This document shows positions 8,946-19,600 of a stretch of 64,000 bases of DNA, one piece after another; position 1 is the first letter of the stretch, and each line of letters begins with the position of its first letter. The position numbers and the translations under genes were made by a program. The stretch is from the NCBI GenBank assembly GCA_017640505.1, contig JAEPQO010000001.1, forward strand, positions 2,053,826 to 2,117,825, written 5' to 3'. The notes below the pieces were generated by a model. That model saw nothing but the letters and a program-made list of their open reading frames with translations, ran no database searches and was not told the origin of the DNA. This DNA comes from Rhodospirillales bacterium. GTDB lineage: Bacteria; Pseudomonadota; Alphaproteobacteria; Rhodospirillales; Casp-alpha2.

Positions 8946-11815
8946 CGGCAAAAGACAATGCCGTAGACACGTCTCCCGAAGTCGCCGACGAGATCAAGAC
9001 AACGACGTGCTACATGTGTGCCTGCCGGTGTGGCATCAAGGTTCACCTCAAGAACGGTCAGATCAGGTATATCCAGGGGAATCGGGATCACCCGGTAAAC
9101 CGCGGCGTTCTCTGCGCCAAGGGATCCGCCGGCATCATGACGCAGCATTCGCCTGCCAAGTTGACCAAGCCGCTGAAGCGCGTTGGGCCTCGAGGGTCTG
9201 GTGAGTTCGCGGAAATCGAGTGGGACGAGGCGATGGAAATCGCCACGGGCTGGCTGGGGCGTATTCGGGAAACCGACCCGAAGAAACTGGCTTTCTTTAC
9301 CGGCCGTGATCAGTCGCAGTCGTTGACCGGCTGGTGGGCAAGCCAGTTCGGCACGCCGAACCATGCCGCGCACGGCGGCTTTTGTTCCGTTAACATGGCC
9401 GCAGCCGGTCTGTACTCCATTGGTGGGTCTTTCTGGGAGTTTGGTGAGCCGGACTGGGAGCGTGCCAAGTACTTCCTGATGTTCGGTGTTGCCGAAGATC
9501 ACGATTCGAACCCGATCAAGATCGGGCTGGGCAAGCTGAAAACCCGGGGTGCCAAGTTCGTTTCCGTCAATCCGGTCCGTACCGGCTATTCGGCGATTGC
9601 CGACGAATGGCTCGGCATTAAGCCGGGCACCGACGGTCTCTTTGTGATGGCTCTTATTCATGAGCTGCTTCGGACCGGCAATATCGACGAGAACTATCTC
9701 GCGACGTACACGAATGCACCCTGGCTGGTGACCCAGAATCCGGGCAGTGCGGATGACGGGCTGTTTGCCCGGGACGCCGACGGCAACCCGCTGATCTGGG
9801 ATGGCGAGAAGAAAGAAGCCGTTTCGGCGATGGATATCACCGCGCATCCGGTGCTTGCCGGGAACGTGACGCTCGAGGATGGGCATGCGGCGGTGCCGGC
9901 CTTCCAGTTAATGGCGGCCCGATATCTGGATGCCAAGTATGCACCTGATGCCGTTGCCGGGCAGACGGGAATCCCGGCGAAAACGATCCGGCGAATTGCT
10001 GCCGAGATTGCGCATATCGCATTCAAGGAAAGTATCGAGATCAACACGCCCTGGACTGATGCCTATGGGCGCAAGCACGACAAGTTTGTTGGCCGCCCGG
10101 TAGCGATGCACGCCATGCGCGGGATTTCAGCGCATTCGAACGGCTTTCATACGTGTCGTGCGATCCACATGCTGCAGACCTTGATCGGCAGCGTCGACTG
10201 CCCGGGCGGATTCCGCAACAAGCCGCCGTTTCCAAAAGCAATTCCGCCGGCGCTTAAGCCTGCGGGAAAACCCGGGACCGTTCATGCCGGTCAACCGCTC
10301 GGCGGTCCGCCGCTTGGTTTTCCGACCGGTCCCGAAGATCTGATCGTCGACAGCGAGGGTAAGCCCGGTCGTATCGACAAGGCGTTTTCGTGGGAGTTCC
10401 CGCTGTCGGCCCATGGGCTCATGCACATGGTCATCACGAACGCGTGGAAAGGCGATCCATACCCGATCGATACGCTGTTCATGTTTATGGCCAACATGAG
10501 CTGGAACTCGTCGATGAACACGTCGGGCACAATCAAGATGCTAACCGACGTCGATGAGCAGACGGGCGAATACAAAATCCCGCGGATCATTTATTCCGAT
10601 GCCTATTATTCGGAAATGATCCCGTATGCGGATCTGGTGCTCCCGGATACCACGTATCTTGAGCGCTGGGACTGCATCTCTTTGCTGGACCGGCCGATCT
10701 GCGAGGCGGATGCGGCCCAGGATGCCATCCGCCAACCTGTTATCGAGCCGGACCGCGATGTGCGCCCGTTCCAGACGATGCTGCTGGACCTCGGGGCGCG
10801 GCTGAAACTGCCGGGTCTGATCGATGATGAGGGTGCACCGAAGTATCCGGGCGGCTATGCCGACTACATCGTCAACCATGAACGTGGCCCGGGGATCGGC
10901 CCGCTGGCCGGTTGGCGCGGCGAAAACGGTGACAAGCACGGCAAGGGTGGCGTGAACCCGGAGCAGCTTGAGCGTTATATCGAAAATGGATGTTTCTGGT
11001 CGCATCATTTCGATGACGATCAGAAGTTCTACAAGTTCGCGAACAAGTCCTATCTGGAGTGGGCAAAAGGCGTCGGATTCATCGGCAGTTCGGATCCCAT
11101 TGTTCTGCAGGTCTATTCGGAAGTGATGCAGAAATTCCGGAACGCGGCACGCGGGCACGGCAACATTCAGCCGCCGGATCGCGAACGCGCCCGGATAGAC
11201 GCCTACTTCGACCCGATGCCGATCTGGTATCCGCCGTTCGAACATTCGATGATCGATCTGGATCAGTACCCGATGCACGCCCTGACGCAACGCCCGATGC
11301 AGATGTATCATTCGTGGGGCTCGCAGAATGCGTGGCTGCGGCAAATCACGGGGTCGAACAAACTCTACATGAATGCCGATGCTGCAGCCGAGCTTGAGAT
11401 CGCTGACGGCGACTGGGCCTGGGTCGAGAGCTATCACGGCCGTATCCGGGTGCAGGTTGCACTTATGGATGGTGTTGAGGGATCGACGGTCTGGACATGG
11501 AATGCCATCGGCAAACGGTCGGGCGCGTGGAACCTCGACGAGAATGCGGCGGAGGCCAAGAAGGGTTTCCTACTTAATCACGTGATTTCCGAACTGTTGC
11601 CGCCGCGCGATGACGGATATCGGTACGCCAATGCCGACCCGGTGACGGGGCAGGCGGCATGGTATGATCTGCGGGTGAGGGTGAAGAAGGCCGATCCGGC
11701 GGAAGAGGCCGAGAGCTTCCCTCAGTTCGATCCGACCAAAAAGCCCGCAGGTATTCAGCCCGCGCCGATCAAGCTGAGCTACGGTGCCGCGTTCCGGAAA
11801 GGGAAGGCGTCATGA
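8942..11815 (+). CDS. soeA: Molybdopterin oxidoreductase large subunit, SoeA-like
   Basis: 957 residues from ATG 8942. The N-terminus carries the [4Fe-4S] motif CYMCACRC...CAKG (Cys23, Cys26, Cys30, Cys58) followed by the bis-MGD oxidoreductase body. HGGFCSVN probably supplies a cysteine ligand to Mo. The C-terminal molydopterin-dinucleotide domain starts near MHALTQRPMQMYHSWGSQN. No Tat signal precedes the cluster, so the subunit should face the cytoplasm, as known for SoeABC, which oxidises sulfite to sulfate and feeds the quinone pool. Subunit sizes and order (A-B-C) fit Soe. Thiosulfate/polysulfide/tetrathionate reductase-type relatives remain possible, since the whole DMSO-reductase family shares this layout. 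The stop overlaps the next start (ATGA). Confidence 0.75.
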   Translation: MTAKDNAVDTSPEVADEIKTTTCYMCACRCGIKVHLKNGQIRYIQGNRDHPVNRGVLCAKGSAGIMTQHSPAKLTKPLKRVGPRGSGEFAEIEWDEAMEIATGWLGRIRETDPKKLAFFTGRDQSQSLTGWWASQFGTPNHAAHGGFCSVNMAAAGLYSIGGSFWEFGEPDWERAKYFLMFGVAEDHDSNPIKIGLGKLKTRGAKFVSVNPVRTGYSAIADEWLGIKPGTDGLFVMALIHELLRTGNIDENYLATYTNAPWLVTQNPGSADDGLFARDADGNPLIWDGEKKEAVSAMDITAHPVLAGNVTLEDGHAAVPAFQLMAARYLDAKYAPDAVAGQTGIPAKTIRRIAAEIAHIAFKESIEINTPWTDAYGRKHDKFVGRPVAMHAMRGISAHSNGFHTCRAIHMLQTLIGSVDCPGGFRNKPPFPKAIPPALKPAGKPGTVHAGQPLGGPPLGFPTGPEDLIVDSEGKPGRIDKAFSWEFPLSAHGLMHMVITNAWKGDPYPIDTLFMFMANMSWNSSMNTSGTIKMLTDVDEQTGEYKIPRIIYSDAYYSEMIPYADLVLPDTTYLERWDCISLLDRPICEADAAQDAIRQPVIEPDRDVRPFQTMLLDLGARLKLPGLIDDEGAPKYPGGYADYIVNHERGPGIGPLAGWRGENGDKHGKGGVNPEQLERYIENGCFWSHHFDDDQKFYKFANKSYLEWAKGVGFIGSSDPIVLQVYSEVMQKFRNAARGHGNIQPPDRERARIDAYFDPMPIWYPPFEHSMIDLDQYPMHALTQRPMQMYHSWGSQNAWLRQITGSNKLYMNADAAAELEIADGDWAWVESYHGRIRVQVALMDGVEGSTVWTWNAIGKRSGAWNLDENAAEAKKGFLLNHVISELLPPRDDGYRYANADPVTGQAAWYDLRVRVKKADPAEEAESFPQFDPTKKPAGIQPAPIKLSYGAAFRKGKAS

Positions 11816-12558
11816 CCACACTTCCCGCAACAACTCAGAAGAAACTCGGTCTGGTCATAGACCTCGACATCTGTGTCGGGTGCCACGCATGCGCCGTCAA
11901 CTGCAAGGAGTGGAATGCCGGCGGTCACGCCGCACCGCTGACGGACAAGGACCCTTATGGCCCTAAGCCGATCGGTGTCTGGTTCAACCGTATTCATACG
12001 TTCGAGGCATCCGCGGGTGACGGAGAGCCATCTCGGACCGTTCATTTCCCCAAGTCGTGCCTGCATTGCGAAGAAGCGGCGTGCGTCACGGTCTGCCCGA
12101 CCGGTGCGAGTTTCAAGCGCGACGAAGATGGAATCGTGCTGGTCAACGAAGACAAGTGTATCGGCTGCAAGCTTTGCAGCTGGGCCTGCCCATATGGTGC
12201 CCGTGAGTACGATGCGGATGAAGGGGTGATGAAAAAATGCACCCTTTGCATCGACCGGATTTATAACGAGAACCTGGAAGAGGTGGACCGGGTGCCTGCA
12301 TGCGTTTCCACTTGCCCGGCGAGCGCGCGTCACTTCGGTGACCTGGGGGATCCGGAATCAGCGGTTTCCAAACTGGTCGCCGAGCGGCAGGGTTATGATC
12401 TGATGCCTGAAATGGGCTACAAGCCGACGAATAAGTACCTGCCGCCTCGGCCGCGCCGGAACGAAGCAGGGAAGACGGGGATGCCCGATGAATTGCCCGT
12501 GACGCCCGGCGCTGAAAACCCGATCCTCCGTTGGATCGACAAGGCACTTTCGAGGTAA
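11812..12558 (+). CDS. soeB: Four-cluster ferredoxin-like subunit, SoeB-like
   Basis: 248 residues with sixteen cysteines in four groups: CVGCHACAVNC, CLHCEEAACVTVCP, CIGCKLCSWACP and CTLCIDRIY plus CVSTCP. This is the electron-transfer subunit of DMSO-reductase-type complexes, passing electrons from the Mo subunit to the membrane anchor. It starts inside the end of the large subunit gene (ATGA overlap), indicating translational coupling and stoichiometric synthesis. No signal peptide, so cytoplasmic. The spacing between the first and second cysteine groups (about 60 residues) and the conserved WFNRIH segment are typical of Soe/Phs-type B subunits. Confidence 0.82.
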   Translation: MTTLPATTQKKLGLVIDLDICVGCHACAVNCKEWNAGGHAAPLTDKDPYGPKPIGVWFNRIHTFEASAGDGEPSRTVHFPKSCLHCEEAACVTVCPTGASFKRDEDGIVLVNEDKCIGCKLCSWACPYGAREYDADEGVMKKCTLCIDRIYNENLEEVDRVPACVSTCPASARHFGDLGDPESAVSKLVAERQGYDLMPEMGYKPTNKYLPPRPRRNEAGKTGMPDELPVTPGAENPILRWIDKALSR

Positions 12559-12562
12559 GCCG

Positions 12563-13507
12563 ATGCATCCCGCACTTTCAGTTATCTTCTTCACGACGGC
12601 ATCGGGTGCCGGCTACGGGATCCTGATTATCCTGGCCATGATGGCATCGTGGCAGGTCGTGCCGATGGACCGCACACTCGGCATGACCGGCTTGGGACTG
12701 GCGTTCATTCTCGTCACGGCGGGATTGCTGTCGTCGACCTTCCATCTCGGCCATCCAGAACGCGCGTGGCGCGCGCTAACGCAGTGGCGTTCGAGCTGGC
12801 TTTCCCGCGAAGGGGTGCTCTCGGTGCTGACCTACGGCCCGTGGCTGGCACTCGCGTATTACTGGATCGTTTTGGGGGAAATGACAGGCCTCGGCGGTGT
12901 GTTTGCCGGCATGTCCGTGGCGCTGGCAATCGCCACGGTCTTCTGCACGGCGATGATCTACCGCAGTCTCACGACCGTGCATCAGTGGGCCAACAGGTGG
13001 ACGGTTCCGGTTTACCTGATGCTGGCCGTTGCCAGCGGCGCAGTGTGGGTTGGGGCATTGCTGTCGGCGACTGTTGGTGTCGATAAATCTTATCTCGCAT
13101 TTGCCGTTGTGTGTCTACTTGTCGCGTGGCGCGTAAAAAGGATGTACTGGCGCTTTATCGATACGACCCGGCATCCGTCGACGCCGAAGTCGGCCACCGG
13201 GCTCGCGGGGGACAGTGTCCGGCTGCTTGAAGGGCCGCACACCGAAGAAAATTACCTGCTCCAGGAAATGGGTTACAAGGTCGCCCGTAAGCACGCGCAG
13301 AAGCTTCGCCGGTTCGTGCATGTTTTTGGGTTCATGGCGCCTATTTTGCTCCTGATTGCGGCGTACCTGCTGAGCGGACCGGCAATAATTGGGGCCTGTC
13401 TGGCCGCTGCGGTCAGCATGAGCGCCGGTGTGGTTGTCGAGCGTTGGCTGTTTTTTGCCGAAGCACGGCACGTTGTGACACTGTATTACGGCGCCGAAGC
13501 GGCGTAA
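12563..13507 (+). CDS. soeC: Membrane anchor subunit, SoeC/DmsC-like
   Basis: 314 residues with about eight hydrophobic helices, beginning MHPALSVIFFTTASGAGYG, a typical DmsC/SoeC N-terminus. STFHLGHPERAWRALTQWRSSW around residue 55 is the recognisable DmsC-family region. It anchors the A and B subunits and exchanges electrons with quinone. It follows soeB after 4 bases and ends the operon. An inverted repeat follows, but there is no T-run. Confidence 0.82.
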   Translation: MHPALSVIFFTTASGAGYGILIILAMMASWQVVPMDRTLGMTGLGLAFILVTAGLLSSTFHLGHPERAWRALTQWRSSWLSREGVLSVLTYGPWLALAYYWIVLGEMTGLGGVFAGMSVALAIATVFCTAMIYRSLTTVHQWANRWTVPVYLMLAVASGAVWVGALLSATVGVDKSYLAFAVVCLLVAWRVKRMYWRFIDTTRHPSTPKSATGLAGDSVRLLEGPHTEENYLLQEMGYKVARKHAQKLRRFVHVFGFMAPILLLIAAYLLSGPAIIGACLAAAVSMSAGVVVERWLFFAEARHVVTLYYGAEAA

Positions 13508-13510
13508 TTT

Positions 13511-13530
13511 AAGATCAGGATTGTGATCTT
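13511..13530. repeat. Perfect inverted repeat after soeC
   Basis: AAGATCA at 13511-13517 and TGATCTT at 13524-13530 are perfect inverted repeats with a 6-base loop. No T-run follows, so it may be a regulator site ahead of the adhesin gene or a weak transcript-end hairpin. The rest of the 13508-13657 gap is AT-rich and holds the adhesin promoter region; no clear promoter boxes were assigned. Confidence 0.3.
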
Positions 13531-13657
13531 GATGCCGGGAAAGATTGACCGAGAGCCGGTTTCCGGCGCATAAGTAGGCTCAGAAAAGAATAATAATAAA
13601 GATTTTCAACCGTAGTGAACGACGAAAAACCGTTATCGTTCATAAGGTTGCACAAAA

Positions 13658-16600
13658 ATGGCTGATGAAATCCTGGCTGGCGGCGATGCCGTTCAAACCG
13701 GTGAAAATGCGTTCTCAATTGATGGTGCGCAAACCGGCGAGGTCAATCTTCCCAATCATCTTTCCGTAGCAGACGCCGATTTCTCCTTTGACGGGGGCGA
13801 TCTGGTGATGACCTTCCCGGACGGTACGACCGTCACGGTCGAGGGGTATGCGGACAATCCCAATCCGCCAACGTTGGTGTCGGCCGATGGCGCCGAAGTC
13901 GGCAGCGATGTCGTCAGCGCGCTTGCGGATGCAGGGGCGCCGGCGGGCGACGCGGCAGGTGGCGAAGGTGGCTTCGGGTTCATTCAGCCGGAACAGGCCG
14001 AAGCTATTCAGGCCGCCGAAGCCAGCGGCAATGTCGCCGACAACCCGAACATCATCAGCGGTACCGACGGCGAGCCGATCGGTAATATCGAGAGTCTGCA
14101 GGGCGAAGTTTACGCGATCCGTGTCGACGGTACCCGGGTGCGCCTGGAATTGGGCGACCAGGTCTTCCAGGGCGATATCCTTGAATCCGGCCCGGAAGGC
14201 AATGTCGGTGTTCTGCTCGCAGACGAAACAACGTTCGCCATGGGTCCCGAGGGCCGAATGGTTCTCGACGAGATGGTCTATGATCCGGGAACCCAGGAAG
14301 GCTCCGTCTCGATGTCGGTTCTTCAGGGTGTCTTCACCTTCGTGTCGGGTCAGGTCGCGAAAACCGATCCGGACGCCATGACACTCGATACGCCGGTGGC
14401 GACCATCGGTATCCGTGGTACCCAGGTCGGTATCGATATCCGCGACGGCGAAAATCTGAACGTTCACCTCATGGAAGAACGTTTTGGTTTCGTCGGCGAG
14501 GTCGTCGTCGTCAACGACGCGGGCGTGCAGGTCCTGAACGATGCGAACGCGTTCACGCAGGTTGCAAGCTTCGACAGTGCGCCGTCGCCCTTCGAAATCG
14601 TCGGTGTCGAGGATATTCTTGCTTCTTATCAGGAAGAAACGCTGCGTTATCTGCCGACGCGCAACAGCGATGGCGAGCGCACCAGCGGCAACACGTATGA
14701 TGATGCCCAGGAAGTGGACGGCGAAAACCGCGAGTCATTGGACTTCCTGAATGATTTCCAGACGGATGCGGGCGGTCCGGTGGAGCCGCAGGCGCCATCC
14801 GAACGGATTGTTGTTACCGGGGAGTATCGGGGGCTCGATATCATCGGCGGTGTCGGTGGTGTCACTGGTCCTATCACGGGACCGCTTCCGAAAGATCCCG
14901 AGCCCGAGCCTGAGCCAGAACCAGAACCCGAGCCAACCTCTCCAGTTCAAGCGACCGAACCGGTCGGGCCAACTGTACCGCCAGGCCTCCCGCCGGGGAT
15001 CAAGGACCCGATCGTATCTGCGGACGGAAAAACCATTACCGGCACGGTTACAGGTGACGTCGATGTAAGCGGGTTTGAGGGTTATACATTTGTTCTCACC
15101 GGTGACGATACGGAGAACGCCATTACCACCGGCGACGGTGACGATACACTTAGCGGCACGGGCGCCGATGACCACCTTGTCGGTGGCGCTGGCGACGACA
15201 CCTTCATTGCGTCACCGGGGGGGGCAACGACACGTACGATGGCGGCACAGGCAACGATACGATCACTTTTGCCGCGAGTGATGATAATCTCATCATCAAT
15301 CTGAGCGATGGCACCGCGAGTGACGACGAGGGTGATCGAGGCATCGGCAACGACACGCTGATCGATATTGAAAACGTCATCGGCGGCTCCGGTAACGACA
15401 TCATCATCGGCGACGAAAACGCCAACATCCTGCGTGGCGGCGGCGGCGACGACTTCATTGATGGCCGCGAAGGCATGGATACGGCCGTTTTCTCAGGGAC
15501 TTACGGCCAATCGACGATTTCGATTGTAAATGGCGTTCTGACAGTCACCGGCCCCGACGGGACCGATACGATCGAGAATGTCGAAAATTTTGCGTTTACC
15601 GAAAGCCCCAACCTTATTGTCGGTTTGGAAGACACCGCGATCAGTCTCGACGTAGCTGAGCATGTTCCTGCTGCTGAAAATGCGACCTCGATCGTGGTTT
15701 TCGGCGTGCCGAGCGGCGCTGAGCTATCAGCGGGCACGTTGCTTGAAGACGGTTCGTGGCTTCTGAACAGTAGCGATCTTGACGGTTTGACGATCACGGG
15801 CGCGGCGAATTCGGCACAGGACTTCACGCTTGGCATCAATGCGTACAATGCAGATTACCTGTCTGTGATTTCGCAGGCCGCTGCCGACTATCTCGATGAC
15901 CAGCTTGATCCGAATACCAATCTGCCGCTGCAATCGCTCGACGACTTCCTGAGCGAAGGTGGTTCGGTCTTCGACCTGATTAACGGTCCGGCCCAGTCAT
16001 ACATGCCCAATGCGAACGGTGCCGGCACGGTCGGTGTTGAGGTCATCGGCGTCGTGGATCCGTTTTCGATTACGATTGACGGCGTCGAGATGACGGCGGA
16101 TGGCTCTGCAACGTCGATTACGTTTGCGGGCACGGAAGATCAGGAAATTCCACTAAATATCGTTGCCTCGTTGACCGACACTGACGGCAGTGAAGTCGTA
16201 TCTGTGACCATTAGCGGATTGCCGGCACTGGAAGTTGTTGAGGCGTCTCGCGAGGTTCCGCTGTTCGACGAGGAAGGTCAGCCGCTTCTGGATGAAAACG
16301 GCATCCAGCTTACCGAAACGGAAACATACTTCGAGCCGGTCACAGACGCTGCCGGAAATCCCGTCGGCGCACACCTCGTCTACACGGACGCCAACGGCAA
16401 CGACGTTGTGCTGCCGCCGAACTCGACCGGTACGTACGATCTTTCCAGCGAGCAACTGAGTAACCTTCGTCTCGTCGGTTCGCCCGACGACAGCGACGAT
16501 TTCGATCTCGAATTCTCGGCGCAGGTTCGCGACGGCGAAGCTGTGGATACCGTTTTCGGCTCTGCGACGGTCGTTCTCGCTGCGCAAGCAGATGTGCCGA

Positions 16601-19600
16601 CTGTGATCGGCAGCGCCGAGACCGGCATTGAGGATCAGCCGCTCAGCATCAACTTCGATATCGACAAGAATGATGTTTCCGAACACATCACCGATGTGAC
16701 ACTGACGGGTATTCCGGCCGGATCCAAGTTGGCGATCGAATACACGGATCCGGACTCCGGCGAAACCATGATGGTGCCGATCCCGGTCGTGAACGGTTCG
16801 GCAAGCATTCCGCTTGGTTTCCTCGGCGAGGACATGTCGACAGACAATCTGCAACTGACGCCGCCGGCACACCTGAGTGGTCTGTTTAATCTGCAGCTCA
16901 ACGTCACGTCGACCGAACCGTCGAACGGGGATGTCGCCGTCAATAACTTCGACCTGCCGCTTGAAATCACGGCTGTTGCCGATGAACTGGGCGTGACCGT
17001 CAACGGCACATCGGTGTTGGACGGCGGAACGGTTTCCGTGGATGCGCTTGAAGACGGCGCATTCGCTCTCGATATTTCGGCGATGACCGCGGATACGGAT
17101 GGCTCCGAGGTTATCTCCATCACGATTTCCGGCGTGCCGGCGGGTGCGACGCTTTCCAAGGGTGTCGACAACGGTGACGGTACCTGGACGCTGACGCCAG
17201 AGGACGCGGATGGCCTTACGGTCACACCGCCGCTGAACTCCGATGTGGATTTCGATCTCGGTGTGACGGTTACGAACGTCGATAACAATCAGGACGTTTC
17301 GACCCTAGAGGCGACCGTCTCGGTGGGGCTGGAAGCGGTGGCGGACACGGCGAACCTCGAGGTCGACAGTACGATCGAGATTGTTGAGGACTTCCTGATT
17401 CCGATCGGAGATTCCATCGATGCCAGCCTCGTCGATACCGATGGTTCTGAAAGTCTTTCGATTACGATCTCCGGACTTCCTGCTGGGTCGGTTCTCTCCG
17501 CAGGTACTGAAAACGACGATGGTTCGTGGACGTTGACCCCGCAGCAACTTTCTGGCCTTACGATGACGCCCGGCCTGCACGTATCGGGCGCGTTCGACCT
17601 GACCGTAACGGCAACGACCACGGAAGCAGCCAATCTGGACACGGCCGCTGTGTCGCAGCAGATTGGTTTGACTATTCTTCCAGATCCCGATGCGCCCGAG
17701 GTGACGGTGACGTCGGCCCAGGGGAACGAAGACGCCGCGATCTCACTTAATATCGATGCCAACCTTGTTGACACGGACGGTTCGGAAACGCTGAGCATCT
17801 CGATCTCGGGCGTGCCGGTTGGCGCCGTGCTGAGCGCCGGCACGGAGGTTTCCGAAGGTGTCTGGGAAATAGACCCGGCCGATCTCGCTGATCTGAAGAT
17901 CACGCCGCCGCTGAACAGCAACGAAGACTTCAATCTGACGGTGACCGCAACGGCGACGGAGAGTAATGGCGAGTTTGCAGAAACGGTTGTCGATGTCCCG
18001 GTAAGCGTCCTCGGTGTGGCCGACGCGCCGGATCTGATGACCGATACGGTGACCGCCCTTGAGGGCACCAATATTCCGCTCAACATCGTAGCCCAACTCG
18101 GCGATACCGACGGTTCGGAAACGCTGAGTATCACGATCGATAATATTCCGAATGGGGCGTTTCTTCAGGTGCCGGCAAGGGACGAAGAGGGCGCGCCGCT
18201 TCTGGATGATCTTGGCGAAATTGTCTACAACACGCTTCAGGTGGTCGATCATAAGGCGACGTTGACGCCCGATCAGCTCGACGGGTTGGTTATTACGCCG
18301 CCGGTCGGTTCCGATGAGGATTTCGATCTTCTCGTCACGGCCACGGCGACCGAGAATGACAACGACATTAGCGCGAATGGACAGGGCGTGGCGAGTGTGT
18401 CCGGCACGCTGTCGGTTATCGTCCATGAGGTGGCCGACCCGCCGGCGTTGATGCTGTTCGACTCGCTCGGCAACGAAGACGTTCCGGTTCCGTTGAATAT
18501 TGCCGCTATCCTGACGGATGCCGACGAAACGTTGAGCGTGACCGTATCCAATCTGCCCGAAGGTGTGACGCTGTCCAAAGGGACGCAAAACGACGACGGG
18601 ACCTGGTCGCTTGAGCCGGGCGATCTTGCCGGTCTGACGATGATCACGCCGGAAAATTACAGCGGCGAGTTCTCGATCTCCGTCGAAGCGACGTCCACCA
18701 CGGATGATGGCACGTTTGCAACGCAGAGCGGTACGTTGAACGTGGCCGTCCGCGGCGTGGCGGATGCACCGAACCTGGATCTTGTCGACCTGAGTGCGGA
18801 CGAAGGGTCTCTTATCCCGCTGAATGTTGCCATCGGCGCCGGCCTGGCCGATACCGACGGTTCCGAGACGCTGAGCATCACGATCAGCAATTTGCCGGAG
18901 GGCGCGCAACTGTTTAGCGGCGTCACTGATCTGACCGATCTCGATGCGCTGTCGAGCCTTGTGCCGCTGAATATCGTCGATGGCGCTGTCGAGCTGACGG
19001 CAGAGCAGCTCGAAGGTCTGGTTATGTTGCCACCGGCGGGGCTGGACGAAGATTTCACGCTTCAGGTCACCGCGACGGCGACCGAAGCCGATGCCGCCTT
19101 GACCGGCAACGAGCAGGGTGTGGCCAGCGTAAGCGGCGTGATCAATGTCGACATGACGGCGGTTGCGGATGTTCCGACGCTGATCCTCCAGAACGCTTCC
19201 GGAAACGAAGACAGTGCCATTCCGCTCGATATCGGCGCAACCATTCAGGATGCCTCCGAAACCCTGTCCATTACGATCGCGAACGTGCCTGCGGGAGCCA
19301 TGCTTTCGGCAGGTTCCAATAACAATGACGGCACCTGGACGCTGACGCCGGCCCAGCTGGAAAACCTGACCATTACGCCGCCGGCGGACTCGAACGAGGA
19401 TTTCCAACTGGAGATTACGGCCACGTCCACCGAAGAGGATGGCACGACGGCCTCTACGACGGCCTCGCTAAGCGTCGGCGTCACCGGTGTTGCAGACGCG
19501 CCTTCGCTGAACGTCAGCGATGCAAGCGGGCTGGAAGATTTGTTGGTACCGCTGAATATTTCTTCCAATCTTGCGGATACCGACGGTTCGGAAACGCTGA

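Noticed and set aside
17743..19407. Long minus-strand open frame of 554 codons inside adhesin 1
   Set aside because: It is antisense to the repetitive adhesin. The sense frame shows clear Ig-like repeats, while the antisense product is an Arg/Gln/Val-rich shadow repeating with the same period.
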